Assembly (NCBI GenBank): GCA_044868005.1
Contig: JBIOVX010000303.1
Coordinates: forward strand, 48,504 to 112,503
DNA: 64,000 nt
Direction: 5' to 3'
DNA from: DATARR01 sp044868005
GTDB lineage: Bacteria > Acidobacteriota > Thermoanaerobaculia > Multivoradales > UBA5704
The position numbers and the translations under genes were made by a program. The notes under the pieces were generated by a model that saw nothing but the letters and a program-made list of their open reading frames with translations, searched no databases and was not told where the DNA came from. Of the stretch, positions 24,738-32,723 are shown piece after piece. Positions within the stretch are counted from its first letter, which is position 1. Each line of letters begins with the position of its first letter.

Positions 24738-26384
24738 TCAGCCAAGAGATTTCTCGGCCACTTCAAGTTCGTTCTTACGTTTCTCGTAGCAATGTTTCTC
24801 TATCAGTCTGCGCGCCTCAACGAGATCAACCGCGGGAGAACCCCAGGGATACGTTGCCCCTCCCGTATCACTCAGGTTTCCAAAAAGACGGGCACGGTAT
24901 AGGTGGATATCGGCGAGAAAGAGCGGCATGGGACCGCGCTCAGCGATTTCCCAAGCCTCGTCCAGGTCTGCCTGTGCACTTTCAAATCCGGTGTGCTGGC
25001 CTGTGAGAAACCGCAGCCAAGCACGATTAAGGAGGCCGAGAGGAATGTATTGCTGCTGACCCGCGTGACGGAGGCCATCTACCGCGACAGTGACATGTGA
25101 GGTGCCAGTGCGCAAATCGGGCTTAGAAGATCCCAAAATTGCCGCATAGAGAGCAGAGCGGCCGAGAGTGAGATGGTCGAGAGCAATGGTGAGGAGAGAG
25201 AAACTGTTCTCTTCGGCCCACTGGAGAGTCTGTGCCGCGCGTTGGTAAATCGCGCGACAATCCGCGACCACGCCTACAACTTTACCCTCAATCTTGTTTC
25301 TCGCTTCTCTTACAGTCGATCTAGATGAAGAGCGCATTATAAACAGCTCCCACGCGGTACGTTCGGCGAGAGACAAAATAAAATCGCAATACTTGAAACC
25401 GCGCATAGAATATAGCAATGGGTAGATCGGCTCCTCCTTAACTTGTAATACCTCAGCCTCGCTAAACATCTGCAATGCATCGTCTCGTTTGTCTTGCTGA
25501 GTCAAGGCGTCTGCAAGGGTGGTAAGTTCGTCCCGAATTTCGACCCACTCAAGACTATTGCGCGCATAAGTCAATGCATCCCGTGCCACCCCGACAGCCA
25601 AGGGTATATTACCTAGCGCAAGATAAAGCTCGCTGAGATTGTTGGCGATAATTGCGGCGCCTCGCCAATAAGAGCGCCCGGTATCAATCGCTAGGCCCTG
25701 TTCGGATGGCTCGATCGCTTCTGTAAGGCGCCCTACTCCACGAAGGCGAAAGGCCACATGGCAATAAATTTTGGCTTTGTAATCGAGTGGCAGGCTTGCA
25801 TCTATTCGGGACCATGGCGCGTCAAAAAAGCATGAAAGAGCTGCCAGATCTGCATCGATCGCACCAAGTCTAAGTGTGGCAAAATGGCTATCTCTTTCTA
25901 GGCGCTTTTCAAAGATCTCGTCCCAGACATGTTTAGGCAAATGGGCTTCGCATCCATGTCTGACTGCTTGATAGATACCTTCAAGACCTTCCAGGGTTGC
26001 AGGGCGCTCCTCTGCATTGCTTATAAGAGTTTCGTAGAGCCGCTGATGTGCTGCCCTCCAAGCGTTGGGGTGGCCAGTGCGAACAAGGCGGGCGAAATAC
26101 TCACGGAGAAGTGGATGTGCATCGAGTGACAACAATGCGCCAGCTCTGTCCCGATTTGCAGCAAGTAGCTTAACCTCCTCCAGCCGAGTAAGGATTATAT
26201 TCCACTGTGCTTCGGTCGCACCGACAAGAATCTCGGTTAGGCCGGGAATGACGGGAGCCCGCTTCAGCGCCTCGATGCATTCTGCGGAGGCTGGCCGGTC
26301 GAACAGTCCGAGGAGGCGAAGCACGGCGACGGCGCGTTGGCCGTTTTCTCCTTCGCTCTCGAACCATTTTACGTAGGCATCCAT
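24738..26384 (-). CDS. C-terminal fragment of a STAND/NACHT-type TPR protein (5'-truncated)
   Basis: The 548-residue frame matches the C-terminal half of a STAND protein family: AVLRLLGLFDRPASAECIEAL, PVIPGLTEILVG, LDAHPLLREYFARLV, LEGIYQAVRHGCEAHLP, then TPR-like helical repeats (VGRLTEAIEPSEQGLAI, NLSELYLALGNI). The N-terminal effector and P-loop NTPase are missing. The same frame stays open upstream to 26522 without a start codon and still reads family-like sequence (AYAGDIRKRDLLKLEEADL, GGHAFRVM), overlapping the next gene in another frame. So it is a truncated remnant. Base composition is clearly lower in GC than in the flanks. Intact members are thought to act in signalling or defence. 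Confidence 0.7.
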   Translation of the reverse strand: MDAYVKWFESEGENGQRAVAVLRLLGLFDRPASAECIEALKRAPVIPGLTEILVGATEAQWNIILTRLEEVKLLAANRDRAGALLSLDAHPLLREYFARLVRTGHPNAWRAAHQRLYETLISNAEERPATLEGLEGIYQAVRHGCEAHLPKHVWDEIFEKRLERDSHFATLRLGAIDADLAALSCFFDAPWSRIDASLPLDYKAKIYCHVAFRLRGVGRLTEAIEPSEQGLAIDTGRSYWRGAAIIANNLSELYLALGNIPLAVGVARDALTYARNSLEWVEIRDELTTLADALTQQDKRDDALQMFSEAEVLQVKEEPIYPLLYSMRGFKYCDFILSLAERTAWELFIMRSSSRSTVREARNKIEGKVVGVVADCRAIYQRAAQTLQWAEENSFSLLTIALDHLTLGRSALYAAILGSSKPDLRTGTSHVTVAVDGLRHAGQQQYIPLGLLNRAWLRFLTGQHTGFESAQADLDEAWEIAERGPMPLFLADIHLYRARLFGNLSDTGGATYPWGSPAVDLVEARRLIEKHCYEKRKNELEVAEKSLG

Positions 26385-26433
26385 AACGCGGAAGGCATGG
26401 CCTCCTTGCGCTTCGAGGTCGGCTTCCTCTAGC

Positions 26434-27267
26434 TTAAGTAAGTCGCGCTTCCGAATGTCTCCGGCATAGGCGTCGCGCTTGGCGCCGGAGAAGCGAGAGC
26501 ACCACCAAACAAGCGCCGAAGATTAAGAACAGAACGTCAAGACCAAGGCGGGTTAAAAACTCCGCCAATTCATTCTTCACTGCTGCAGCGTCTTCTCGAG
26601 TGCCAACACCTCGAATACCTCGTACGAGCGAACCCGAGGTTTGGACGAAGAGATATTGCGAGGGGGAACTGTTTTTTATAAGGGAGGCACAGTAGTTGCC
26701 ACCGGAGAAGGAGCCACAATCTTTAACTTCTGCTAGCCGCTCGAATTCTCCAAGAAGTGCTCTTTCGGTTGACGGCAGCTCGCGTGGATTAGCTTCTGGA
26801 AAAGGCAAACCAAACCCGATGACGTTCAGGGGTTCCCATTGAAGGTACCATGGTTCGCCGGAGAGCGAAAAGTGAATGAGGAGCCTTCCCTCGTGGGTCT
26901 GTTGGCGATAGGCGCGCCGCGCCACCTCAATAACAAATGGCCGACGCGCCTTGTGTACAATCCAATCCGCAGCTTTTTCGTGTAGCAATCTTGCGGCCCC
27001 TGGTGCGTCCCGGATCGAGCTGAGCAGATTCAGCTGCGGCTCTCCTTCGGCGAGCACATAGTGGGCTTGTGAGGCCGCCTTCTTGAAACTTTTCAAGAGG
27101 AAGCGAATCTCTGGCAACCGGCCACCTCGGAGGTCGGGCACATACTGTGCTGCAAGAACAAGGCTTCCCAGAAAAGAGGTGAAGCCAAGGAAGAGGGCTG
27201 CGCCAGTTCTACGAGAGAGCTCTGGTGGAGGCCGTCCGGAAGAGGAGATTCGTGTCGGGAGAGTCAT
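26434..27267 (-). CDS. Two-helix membrane protein of unknown function, 3' end possibly chimeric
   Basis: A 277-residue protein. One membrane helix lies near residues 23-45 (AALFLGFTSFLGSLVLAAQYV) and one near 243-262 (LDVLFLIFGACLVVLSLL), with a domain of about 195 residues between them, presumably outside the cytoplasm. That domain has CGSFSGGNYC, a possible disulphide pair, and HFSLSGEPWYLQWEPL. I do not recognise it. The last 30 or so residues are read from DNA that in another frame encodes the conserved start of the STAND fragment, so the natural 3' end was probably lost at a junction near 26520. Low GC. Confidence 0.55.
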   Translation of the reverse strand: MTLPTRISSSGRPPPELSRRTGAALFLGFTSFLGSLVLAAQYVPDLRGGRLPEIRFLLKSFKKAASQAHYVLAEGEPQLNLLSSIRDAPGAARLLHEKAADWIVHKARRPFVIEVARRAYRQQTHEGRLLIHFSLSGEPWYLQWEPLNVIGFGLPFPEANPRELPSTERALLGEFERLAEVKDCGSFSGGNYCASLIKNSSPSQYLFVQTSGSLVRGIRGVGTREDAAAVKNELAEFLTRLGLDVLFLIFGACLVVLSLLRRQARRLCRRHSEARLT

Positions 27268-27588
27268 TGGCCGAGAAGGTGTTGCTGCGCGACTTGATAA
27301 TGCCCGAGCTGCTAAGGTGGCACTTGAGACTCAGTCCAGCTCCGGATTGTCGAGTCCTGTAGGTCTGACCTCGGGCGTTCAACGAGTTGGTAGAAGAGTA
27401 GGCCAGATGTCTACTCTTCTTCAAGCACTGGAATTATGATATGGTAGGAGTAGATTTCCGTCAATGGAACAAGGACCTGGGAGCGCTGAGAGCCAAGAGA
27501 CGCGATAGTCGTTACGATCTGGCTCCAATCTCAGGCGGATGGCCGCACCCGGTTCGTGACCTTGAAGCCTCGGGAAGGAGAAGAAGCC

Positions 27589-27833
27589 ATGAGCCTGCCT
27601 CTACCAGCACGTTACCCTCAAGCGCGACCTACCCGAGTATGAGCTCAGACAGGGCGACGTGGCGGTCCTGGTCGACTACGTCCAGCACCCTCAGAGGCGA
27701 GCAGGGCTGCGTTCTGGAGGTCTTCAATGCGGTGGGGGAGTCGATCGCCGTCGTAGTCGTTCCGGAATCGGACATTGAAGAGCTCCGCGCCGACGAAGTC
27801 CTCGCCGTTCGTCCTCTGGCGCGTGCTGACTGA
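27589..27833 (+). pseudogene. DUF4926-type antitoxin-like gene, broken by two frameshifts
   Basis: Joined across three frames, the sequence reads M-S-L-P-L, then YQHVTLKRDLPEYELRQGDV and AVLVDYVQHP, then GEQGCVLEVFNAVGES and VPESDIEELRADEVLAVRPL. This is the layout of small DUF4926 proteins. The first shift lies at about 27602 and the second near 27693. ATG 27589 has AAGGAG upstream. Just before it, another broken frame ends with DAIVVTIWLQSQADGRTRFV, possibly the tail of a partner gene. The single open frame from 27441 is a by-product of the last segment. Confidence 0.6.
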
Positions 27834-27856
27834 GTCGCCTGGGGTAAAATGGCTAT

Positions 27857-28087
27857 ATGAGACGAGCTGAGACCCTACTGCAAGAGGCGCTCAGGTTGCT
27901 CGACGGCGAAAGGGCCGAAATCGCGGGCGCCCTTGTAGAGAGCTTGGAGCCCGCGCCGGAAGCGGAGACGGCGTGACGTCAGGAGGTCGCGGATCGGGTA
28001 GCCGCAATGGAAGCCGGGGGAGTGGCGACGACGCCTTGGGAGGAGATCCGAGATCGGTTCCTGGCGAGGCTGAGTGAGCGGCAATAA
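27857..28087 (+). pseudogene. Addiction-module antitoxin (PF09720-like) with in-frame TGA
   Basis: Translation from ATG 27857 gives AETLLQEALRLLDGERAEIA and ALVESLEP, then TGA at 27974, then RQEVADRVAAMEAGGVATTP and WEEIRDRFLARLSERQ to TAA 28085. The whole fits the family of about 75-residue addiction-module components, including the C-terminal 'PWEEIR' motif. In these proteins a Trp usually occupies the position of the TGA, so a single TGG-to-TGA change would explain it. No ParE/RelE-type toxin gene follows. Confidence 0.7.
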
Positions 28088-28115
28088 TAGCACAATCATG
28101 ATTGTCAGCATTATT
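28083..28115. repeat. Imperfect 33-bp inverted repeat with a perfect 14-bp core
   Basis: The core ACAATCATGATTGT is a perfect palindrome and the flanks AATAAT / ATTATT extend it. It lies exactly between the stop codons of two convergent antitoxin remnants, overlapping both. It could end transcription in both directions, be an operator, or mark a recombination junction. Confidence 0.6.
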
Positions 28116-28359
28116 CAATAGATTGACCCGAACGGACGATCTCGTCGAGATGGATTAAGGGACCGGCGTCACAGACGACTTCGGGAGGGCTCAATCCTTC
28201 CCGCGGAGGGCGATGCGAGTCGAGGAATCGCCGTAGGGCGTCGTGGATCACCTCGTCCAGGCTGTGGAACCAGCCGGCATCGACCAGAGACTGCATCTCC
28301 GCGAGAAGCCGGACTGGCACTTCGGTCTGGAGAGTCGTGAATTCCAGTTTGGTGGCCAT
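28111..28359 (-). pseudogene. Antitoxin (ribbon-helix-helix-like) fused to the first residues of a PIN toxin
   Basis: Starting at ATG 28359, the first 50 or so residues (EFTTLQTEVPVRLLAEMQSL, DAGWFHSLDEVIHDALRRFL) match CopG/RHH-like antitoxins. The usual C-terminal toxin-binding tail is absent. Instead the frame runs into VVCDAGPLIHLDEI, which is how the partner PIN-domain RNase starts (first catalytic Asp in C-D-A-G-P-L), then ends after about 10 unrelated residues. An internal deletion seems to have joined the two genes, and the toxin body is gone. The DNA-binding part may still be made. Confidence 0.65.
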
Positions 28360-28428
28360 GGGATTCGCTCGCGTCTCCGCCGCCGGCGTGCAGGTGGCCG
28401 ACGGCGCCTTCATCACGAGAATCTAGCC

Positions 28429-29415
28429 CTAGCCGAGCCCCATGTCCTCGAGAGATTTTGCCGACAGCACCCTCCGCGTTAGCCTTTCCAGCTCCGCGGC
28501 AGAGTCAATCTCCTCCACTCGGCTCCGAACCTTCTTGGGCAACCGGCCAAAGCGCTCGGTCATCAGGTTGAGGAGGGCTCTCCGCAGACCCAGAACCTCA
28601 CCTTCCCGCCGGCCCTTCTGCATGGCCTGTGTGAACATCCTGGTCAAGTTCTCTTCCAGCATAGAAGGCTCCTCGAGGTTCACCCCTTCCGGAATTATAG
28701 CCCTCGGGACGGTCCTACGGACCACACCGAGGAAATATGCATCGATGACCCGCCGGAGATCCGAATCTCCTGGTGGCAGCCGGTCCCTGAGCCGGCGGTA
28801 AAGGTCCGGCAGAGCTTCTCCCACCTCATTCGTCTCGATCTGGAAGAAGGCGGCGGTCGGATTGTCCTCCAGCTCGGGGCGGTCCAGATCGAGACGGCGC
28901 TGGTCGAGGAGGAGGTAAGTCAGCCGGGGCAGATACCGCCTGAGGTCCTTGGGGACCGGCGCGAAGTGCGTTTCCAGGCGGAGCGGTGCGCGCCAGCGGT
29001 CTCTACCGTTGTGAAGGACCAGCGGGAGCACGGCGGGGAAGCGGTCTCCCGGTTTCAAGGACTCCTTGCGGATGATCTCCTCGAGCAGCAAGCCGACGTA
29101 GGTCAGCAGCCGCACGGCCATGAAGGGGTCGGAGGCGGATTGGAACTCCAGTAGCAGGTAGACATAGATCCAGCCGTCTTTATCGCCGCGGAGCCGCAGG
29201 CGCCAGATGAGGTCGCTGTGTCGCTCGCGCAGGTCGGCGGAGACGAAGCTGTTGCCGACCCGTTCGAGGGTGGAGAAGTCGAGGCGTTCGATCCAGTCAC
29301 CATGGACGAATCCTCGCAGCAGCCCCTTGACCATGGTGCGCTGGGAGAAGATCGCCTTGTAGCTGGGATCGTGCCTCGGCGGCGTCTTCCGGCCGGCGGG
29401 ATAGGGCTTCGTCAC
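28429..29415 (-). CDS. Rpn/YhgA-family recombination-promoting nuclease (with DUF4351-like tail)
   Basis: A 328-residue protein. It opens with RHDPSYKAIFSQRTMVKGLL, the usual start of the Rpn/transposase_31 family. The PD-(D/E)XK core is visible as HSDLIWRLRL followed by YVYLLLEFQS, giving the catalytic D, E and Q. The C-terminal 60 residues (RRALLNLMTERFGRLPKKVR, DSAAELERLTRRVLSAKSLEDM) match the DUF4351 helical domain. Rpn proteins are DNA endonucleases that stimulate recA-independent recombination and occur in accessory regions. It closes the accessory block. The gene looks intact. Confidence 0.85.
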   Translation of the reverse strand: MTKPYPAGRKTPPRHDPSYKAIFSQRTMVKGLLRGFVHGDWIERLDFSTLERVGNSFVSADLRERHSDLIWRLRLRGDKDGWIYVYLLLEFQSASDPFMAVRLLTYVGLLLEEIIRKESLKPGDRFPAVLPLVLHNGRDRWRAPLRLETHFAPVPKDLRRYLPRLTYLLLDQRRLDLDRPELEDNPTAAFFQIETNEVGEALPDLYRRLRDRLPPGDSDLRRVIDAYFLGVVRRTVPRAIIPEGVNLEEPSMLEENLTRMFTQAMQKGRREGEVLGLRRALLNLMTERFGRLPKKVRSRVEEIDSAAELERLTRRVLSAKSLEDMGLG

Positions 29416-29501
29416 GCCCTATATAAACGGAAAATCGCCGTTTATCTGACAACTTTCTTGCAAAGGTCTGCTGGATATGGGTTTGCGCCCGTCGTTCAGA
29501 G

Positions 29502-31052
29502 CTACTTCCCCGCCGGAGGCAGCGGCTTGACGCAGAGGGCCTGGTCCGCGGTGGCCGGTGTGGCGCAGGGCGCGAGGAACGGCGACCAGTCCGCGGGGTT
29601 GAGCGCGACCATTGCGCCTTGCCAGGTGCCGTGGGCGTCCCGCGTCAGCTCCAGATAGCCGAATTGCGCCACCGAGAACCCGGCGGCCGGCGCGCCGTCC
29701 ACCGTCTGGGCGAAGGCGCCGGTCGGCGGTCCGGTATCCTCGGCCACGCCGCTGTTGCCCACCACCAGCGTCGGCGGGCGGCGGGACGGAGCGGCGAAGG
29801 AGAAGGCTTCGAAGCGGTGCATGTGGCCGGCGACGATCTGGTCGAGAAGGGGGAGGAGGGCTGCGCCGGCCTCGCCGCGCAGAGCGCATTGCAGCGTCTG
29901 GTTGAGCTCTCCGTAGGGAACCGCGGGGCCGCTCTGCGGCTGGCCATCGCAGCCGTAGAGGGTCTCCGCCGCGTCCGCGACTCCCCAGATCGGCCGGTGG
30001 CTCAGCAGCCAGGCAGTCTTCTTTCCATCGGGGCCGCGGAGCCGCTTCGCCGCCGCGAGGAGCTGGCGCTCGTAGACCTCGGTCAAGCCGGGCAACTGGT
30101 CGCAGGCGTTGGCGGAATCGATCACCACCAGATCGAGGCCGGCGAGATGGAGCACTTGGGGCTCGATGAGCTGGAGATGCGGGAGCGCCGGTCCCTCGCC
30201 GTCCTGCGACGGACAGGCGAGCTGCCGGCCGCCGCCCTCGGGCAGGTCCGAGCTGGCGTCGAGAAAGTAGAACCAGCCCGGGCCCGCGTGGCTGCACAGC
30301 TCGTGGTTGCCGCGCGCGAAGACCCAGGGAGCCGCGGTCAGCAGGTCGCCGGCCGGCTGGAAGAAGTCCAGCCACCAGGCCTCCCAGGTGTCGGCGTCCG
30401 GATTGCCCGTGCTGTTCTGGCTGAGGTAGGGACCCGGGAGCCCGCACTTCTCCGAGGGCTCCGCGCCATCGCCGGCATCGTAGTACCAGTTCTGGACCTG
30501 CTGGCCGCCGACCGTGGCCGTGAAGCCGCTCGGCGTGCCACGGTAGTTGTAGTCGCCCACGTGGAGGACGAGGTCCGGCCGGCTGGCGGCGGCGGCCCGG
30601 GCCAGGACCGGGAACGGCCATTGCGGATCGTCCAGCCCGCAGCCTTGCTGGTCCTTCGGCTTGCAGCCCGAATCGCCGAAGACCGCGATGCGGGAGGGCC
30701 TCAAGGCCACCACGGGGAGCTGCGGGCCGCCCTCAACCGTAAGGGAGCGCCCGATGGGGTAAGCGGCCTCGCAGACCTTGACTGTGAACCCATGAGGATT
30801 GCGGCGCGGCGTCGTTGCGATCCGTTCACTCCCGGTGCCGACCAGCGCCGGACATTCCCGGCCGGGATCGACGATTACGCGAGCAAAGGCGACAGGGATC
30901 CCGGAAGGAGACTCCGCCAGCAGCACATAGGCGGCATACACCGCCGGCCGCGCCGTTCCTGGCTCCGCGCCCAGCGAGACGCAGGCCAGCAAAACCAGGG
31001 CGAGAGCGGCCAAAAAGGCTCCGCGGAGGATGGGCGAGAATCGTCTTCTCAT
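29502..31052 (-). CDS. Secreted metallophosphoesterase
   Basis: A 516-residue protein if it starts at ATG 31052 (AGGAGA nine bases upstream); an ATG six codons earlier is possible. A signal peptide with a possible lipobox (LALVLLACVSLG) comes first, then about 95 residues of unknown role. The calcineurin-like phosphoesterase core follows: IAVFGDSGC (D-x-G), LVLHVGDYNY (G-D), FARGNHELC (G-N-H-E), LLSHRPIW and IVAGHMHRFE (G-H-x-H). All metal ligands are present. It acts outside the cytoplasm on an unknown phosphoester; purple acid phosphatase-like enzymes are the nearest relatives. Confidence 0.88.
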   Translation of the reverse strand: MRRRFSPILRGAFLAALALVLLACVSLGAEPGTARPAVYAAYVLLAESPSGIPVAFARVIVDPGRECPALVGTGSERIATTPRRNPHGFTVKVCEAAYPIGRSLTVEGGPQLPVVALRPSRIAVFGDSGCKPKDQQGCGLDDPQWPFPVLARAAAASRPDLVLHVGDYNYRGTPSGFTATVGGQQVQNWYYDAGDGAEPSEKCGLPGPYLSQNSTGNPDADTWEAWWLDFFQPAGDLLTAAPWVFARGNHELCSHAGPGWFYFLDASSDLPEGGGRQLACPSQDGEGPALPHLQLIEPQVLHLAGLDLVVIDSANACDQLPGLTEVYERQLLAAAKRLRGPDGKKTAWLLSHRPIWGVADAAETLYGCDGQPQSGPAVPYGELNQTLQCALRGEAGAALLPLLDQIVAGHMHRFEAFSFAAPSRRPPTLVVGNSGVAEDTGPPTGAFAQTVDGAPAAGFSVAQFGYLELTRDAHGTWQGAMVALNPADWSPFLAPCATPATADQALCVKPLPPAGK

Positions 31053-31115
31053 GGCGAGGCTTCTCCTCATATCCCTTCCCGAACAATTCCTGCGCCGAGT
31101 TTACCGCGGCGGCGG

Positions 31116-31186
31116 CAAATAAGTTGCATGCTTGCCGGACAACAGGGAGGTGTGCGCATGGCCAAGAAGAAAGCGAGCGGGAGAGG
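31116..31186 (+). promoter_or_regulatory. Leader-plus-N-terminus cassette, copy 1
   Basis: From TAAGTTGCATG (31120-31130) through CCGGAC, GGAGGTGT and the first nine or so codons, this stretch is nearly identical to 33848-33917 upstream of the DUF6496 gene. It includes the ribosome site of the ferritin-like gene and its Lys-rich first residues. Confidence 0.7.
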
Positions 31187-31685
31187 AAGCACGGCAAGGA
31201 GTGCAGACAGCGGGAAGGATGAGGCGGCCGTCACGCGGGAGCGCCTGGTCGAGCTCCTCAACGAGGACCTGGCGCGCGAATACCAGGCCATCATTTCGTA
31301 TGTCGTCTACAGCCAGATGCTGAAGGGCGCTCCCTACATGGCGATCGCCGCCGAGCTCGAGAAGCACGCCGCCCAGGAGCTCGCGCACGCGCTCATCATC
31401 GCCAAGCAGATCGACTATTTCGGCGGCGAGCCGGCGACGACCCCGAAACCGGTGCGCACTTCCGACAAGGCCGAGGAGATGCTGCGCTTCGACCTCGACA
31501 ACGAGAACGAGACGGTGCGCAACTACCGCCAGCGCGTGCGCCAGGCCGAGGCGCTGGGCGAGTTCGCCCTGGCCGAGGATCTGCGCGAGATCATCCTTCA
31601 GGAGCAGGAGCACCAGATCGATCTGGCGACGGCGCTCGGGATCGACGTCCCCAAGGAAGGGCTGGGCCGGGAGTCGCCGCGGTAG
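31158..31685 (+). CDS. Ferritin-like (bacterioferritin/Dps-type) protein
   Basis: A 175-residue protein starting at ATG 31158 with GGGAGGTG upstream. A 25-residue Lys/Ser/Arg-rich N-terminal extension (AKKKASGRGSTARS) precedes a four-helix ferritin-like domain. The candidate di-iron residues are spaced as in the family: E in VELLNEDLAREYQAIISY, E-x-x-H in LEKHAAQELAHALI, and E-x-x-x-x-x-H in ILQEQEHQIDLATALG. Members store iron or detoxify peroxide. The basic extension resembles the DNA-binding tails of some Dps proteins. Its leader is shared with a second gene 2.7 kb downstream. Confidence 0.85.
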   Translation: MAKKKASGRGSTARSADSGKDEAAVTRERLVELLNEDLAREYQAIISYVVYSQMLKGAPYMAIAAELEKHAAQELAHALIIAKQIDYFGGEPATTPKPVRTSDKAEEMLRFDLDNENETVRNYRQRVRQAEALGEFALAEDLREIILQEQEHQIDLATALGIDVPKEGLGRESPR

Positions 31686-31803
31686 GCCCCTAGCCGCCGC
31701 ACGTTTCATCGAGCGGGTTCAAGGATCTCCGCCGCTACGACCTCACATTCGCCAATTCGGTCTTGGTCTGGCACCCAAGCCCGTTTTGCGGTACATTACG
31801 CCT

Positions 31804-32310
31804 ATGGCCCGCCGAAAGCGTAATATCCCGCCCGAGATCGCCCATGTCCTCGCCCGATTGAAGCTCGCCATCCAGGCTCTGGGATACTCCATGCGCGACA
31901 TCGAGCCCCGCCTGAAGGTCAGCGACGGCTACCTGAGCCGCGTCTTCCTCGGCGCCATCGAGCTCAAGATGGAGCACGTCGTCGGCATCGCCAAAGCCCT
32001 GGGGATGGCTCCCGAGGAGCTTATGGGCTTCGTCTATCCGACGCCGAAAGAGCCGATCAGCCCCTCCGCCTATGCGCTCTGGCGGCGGGTGGGAGGCGTG
32101 CCTCCCGTGGCGCCGGGCTTCGGTCCGAAGCCGGCACCGGCGCCAGCCCCGGCGCCGGAACAGAAGAGCGCCGTCACGGAGGCTGACGCCGAGCGCCTGC
32201 TCCGCCAGGCCCTCGGCCGCGTCTTCGGCGACCTCGCGAGCAGCCTCGGCAAGCAGGCCACGGAGGCCGGCGAGACCCCGGCCGCTCCGCCGGAGAGATC
32301 TCAGGGTTGA
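31804..32310 (+). CDS. Cro/C1-type helix-turn-helix regulator
   Basis: A 168-residue protein. ATG 31804 is preferred to TTG 31786; a TACATT hexamer six bases before the ATG suggests little or no leader. Residues 10-75 form an HTH_3-like domain (LKLAIQALGYSMRDIEPRLK, DGYLSRVFLGAIELKMEHVV), with the recognition helix near SDGYLSRVF. The rest is Pro/Ala-rich (PAPAPAPAPEQKS) and then helical, perhaps for dimerisation. The next gene downstream is under a strong promoter with a small palindrome and could be a target; that is speculation. Confidence 0.85.
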   Translation: MARRKRNIPPEIAHVLARLKLAIQALGYSMRDIEPRLKVSDGYLSRVFLGAIELKMEHVVGIAKALGMAPEELMGFVYPTPKEPISPSAYALWRRVGGVPPVAPGFGPKPAPAPAPAPEQKSAVTEADAERLLRQALGRVFGDLASSLGKQATEAGETPAAPPERSQG

Positions 32311-32467
32311 AGCCGGCGCCAGCCGTCCCGCCTCCCAGCGGCCGGCGCCGTAAGTTTCAGTTGTCAAAGAGCCAAAACCGCTTGTTCTTATCGTCACAAG
32401 TGAGCGCTTGACGCCTCTATCCAGCCTAAAAGCAGTCTCCGTAGCCGTATACGCCTTCGATGAGGGC

Positions 32468-32495
32468 TTGACGGCTAGAATTTCCAGCCTATAAT
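32468..32495 (+). promoter_or_regulatory. Strong sigma-70 promoter
   Basis: TTGACG (32468-32473), a 16-bp spacer and a perfect TATAAT (32490-32495), about 230 bases before the gene at 32724. A short inverted repeat (CTACA-T-TGTAG, 32497-32507) sits at the expected transcription start and may be an operator. Confidence 0.75.
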
Positions 32496-32539
32496 ACTAC
32501 ATTGTAGCTGTAAACGCAGTAGATATCTCGCAGGGATGT

Positions 32540-32685
32540 GGCGGATCTGGCAGTCCGCCGGAAAGGAGGTGAAAGGGCTCGCGGTCGAGCTCGAAGCCGT
32601 AGATGGACCAACCCGGCTGCAGGTGCCTCGGGGGCGTGCCCCGGAGCGCTGGCGGACCGGACCCCGGCCCAGGGAGGCCGAGGCA
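32540..32685 (+). promoter_or_regulatory. Candidate structured 5' leader
   Basis: The leader of the 32724 gene has several nested pairings: GGCGGA/TCCGCC (32540-32559), an 8-bp perfect TGCCTCGG/CCGAGGCA (32624-32631 with 32678-32685) enclosing GGGGC/GCCCC (32631-32642), and further G/C-rich pairs. This fits an ordered RNA of about 150 nt such as a leader regulator. No known riboswitch class is recognised. Confidence 0.4.
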
Positions 32686-32723
32686 ACAACCCCAAGCAGT
32701 TTGTGCAGAAAGGAGAAGGACCA

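Noticed and set aside
27441..27588. Start of the open frame that ends with the DUF4926 C-terminus
   Set aside because: The first half has no coding character and lies in a different frame from the conserved part, so it does not represent a real N-terminus.
32540..32685. Known riboswitch upstream of the 32724 gene
   Set aside because: The stems do not match any class I can recall, and the product has no metabolic role that would suggest one.
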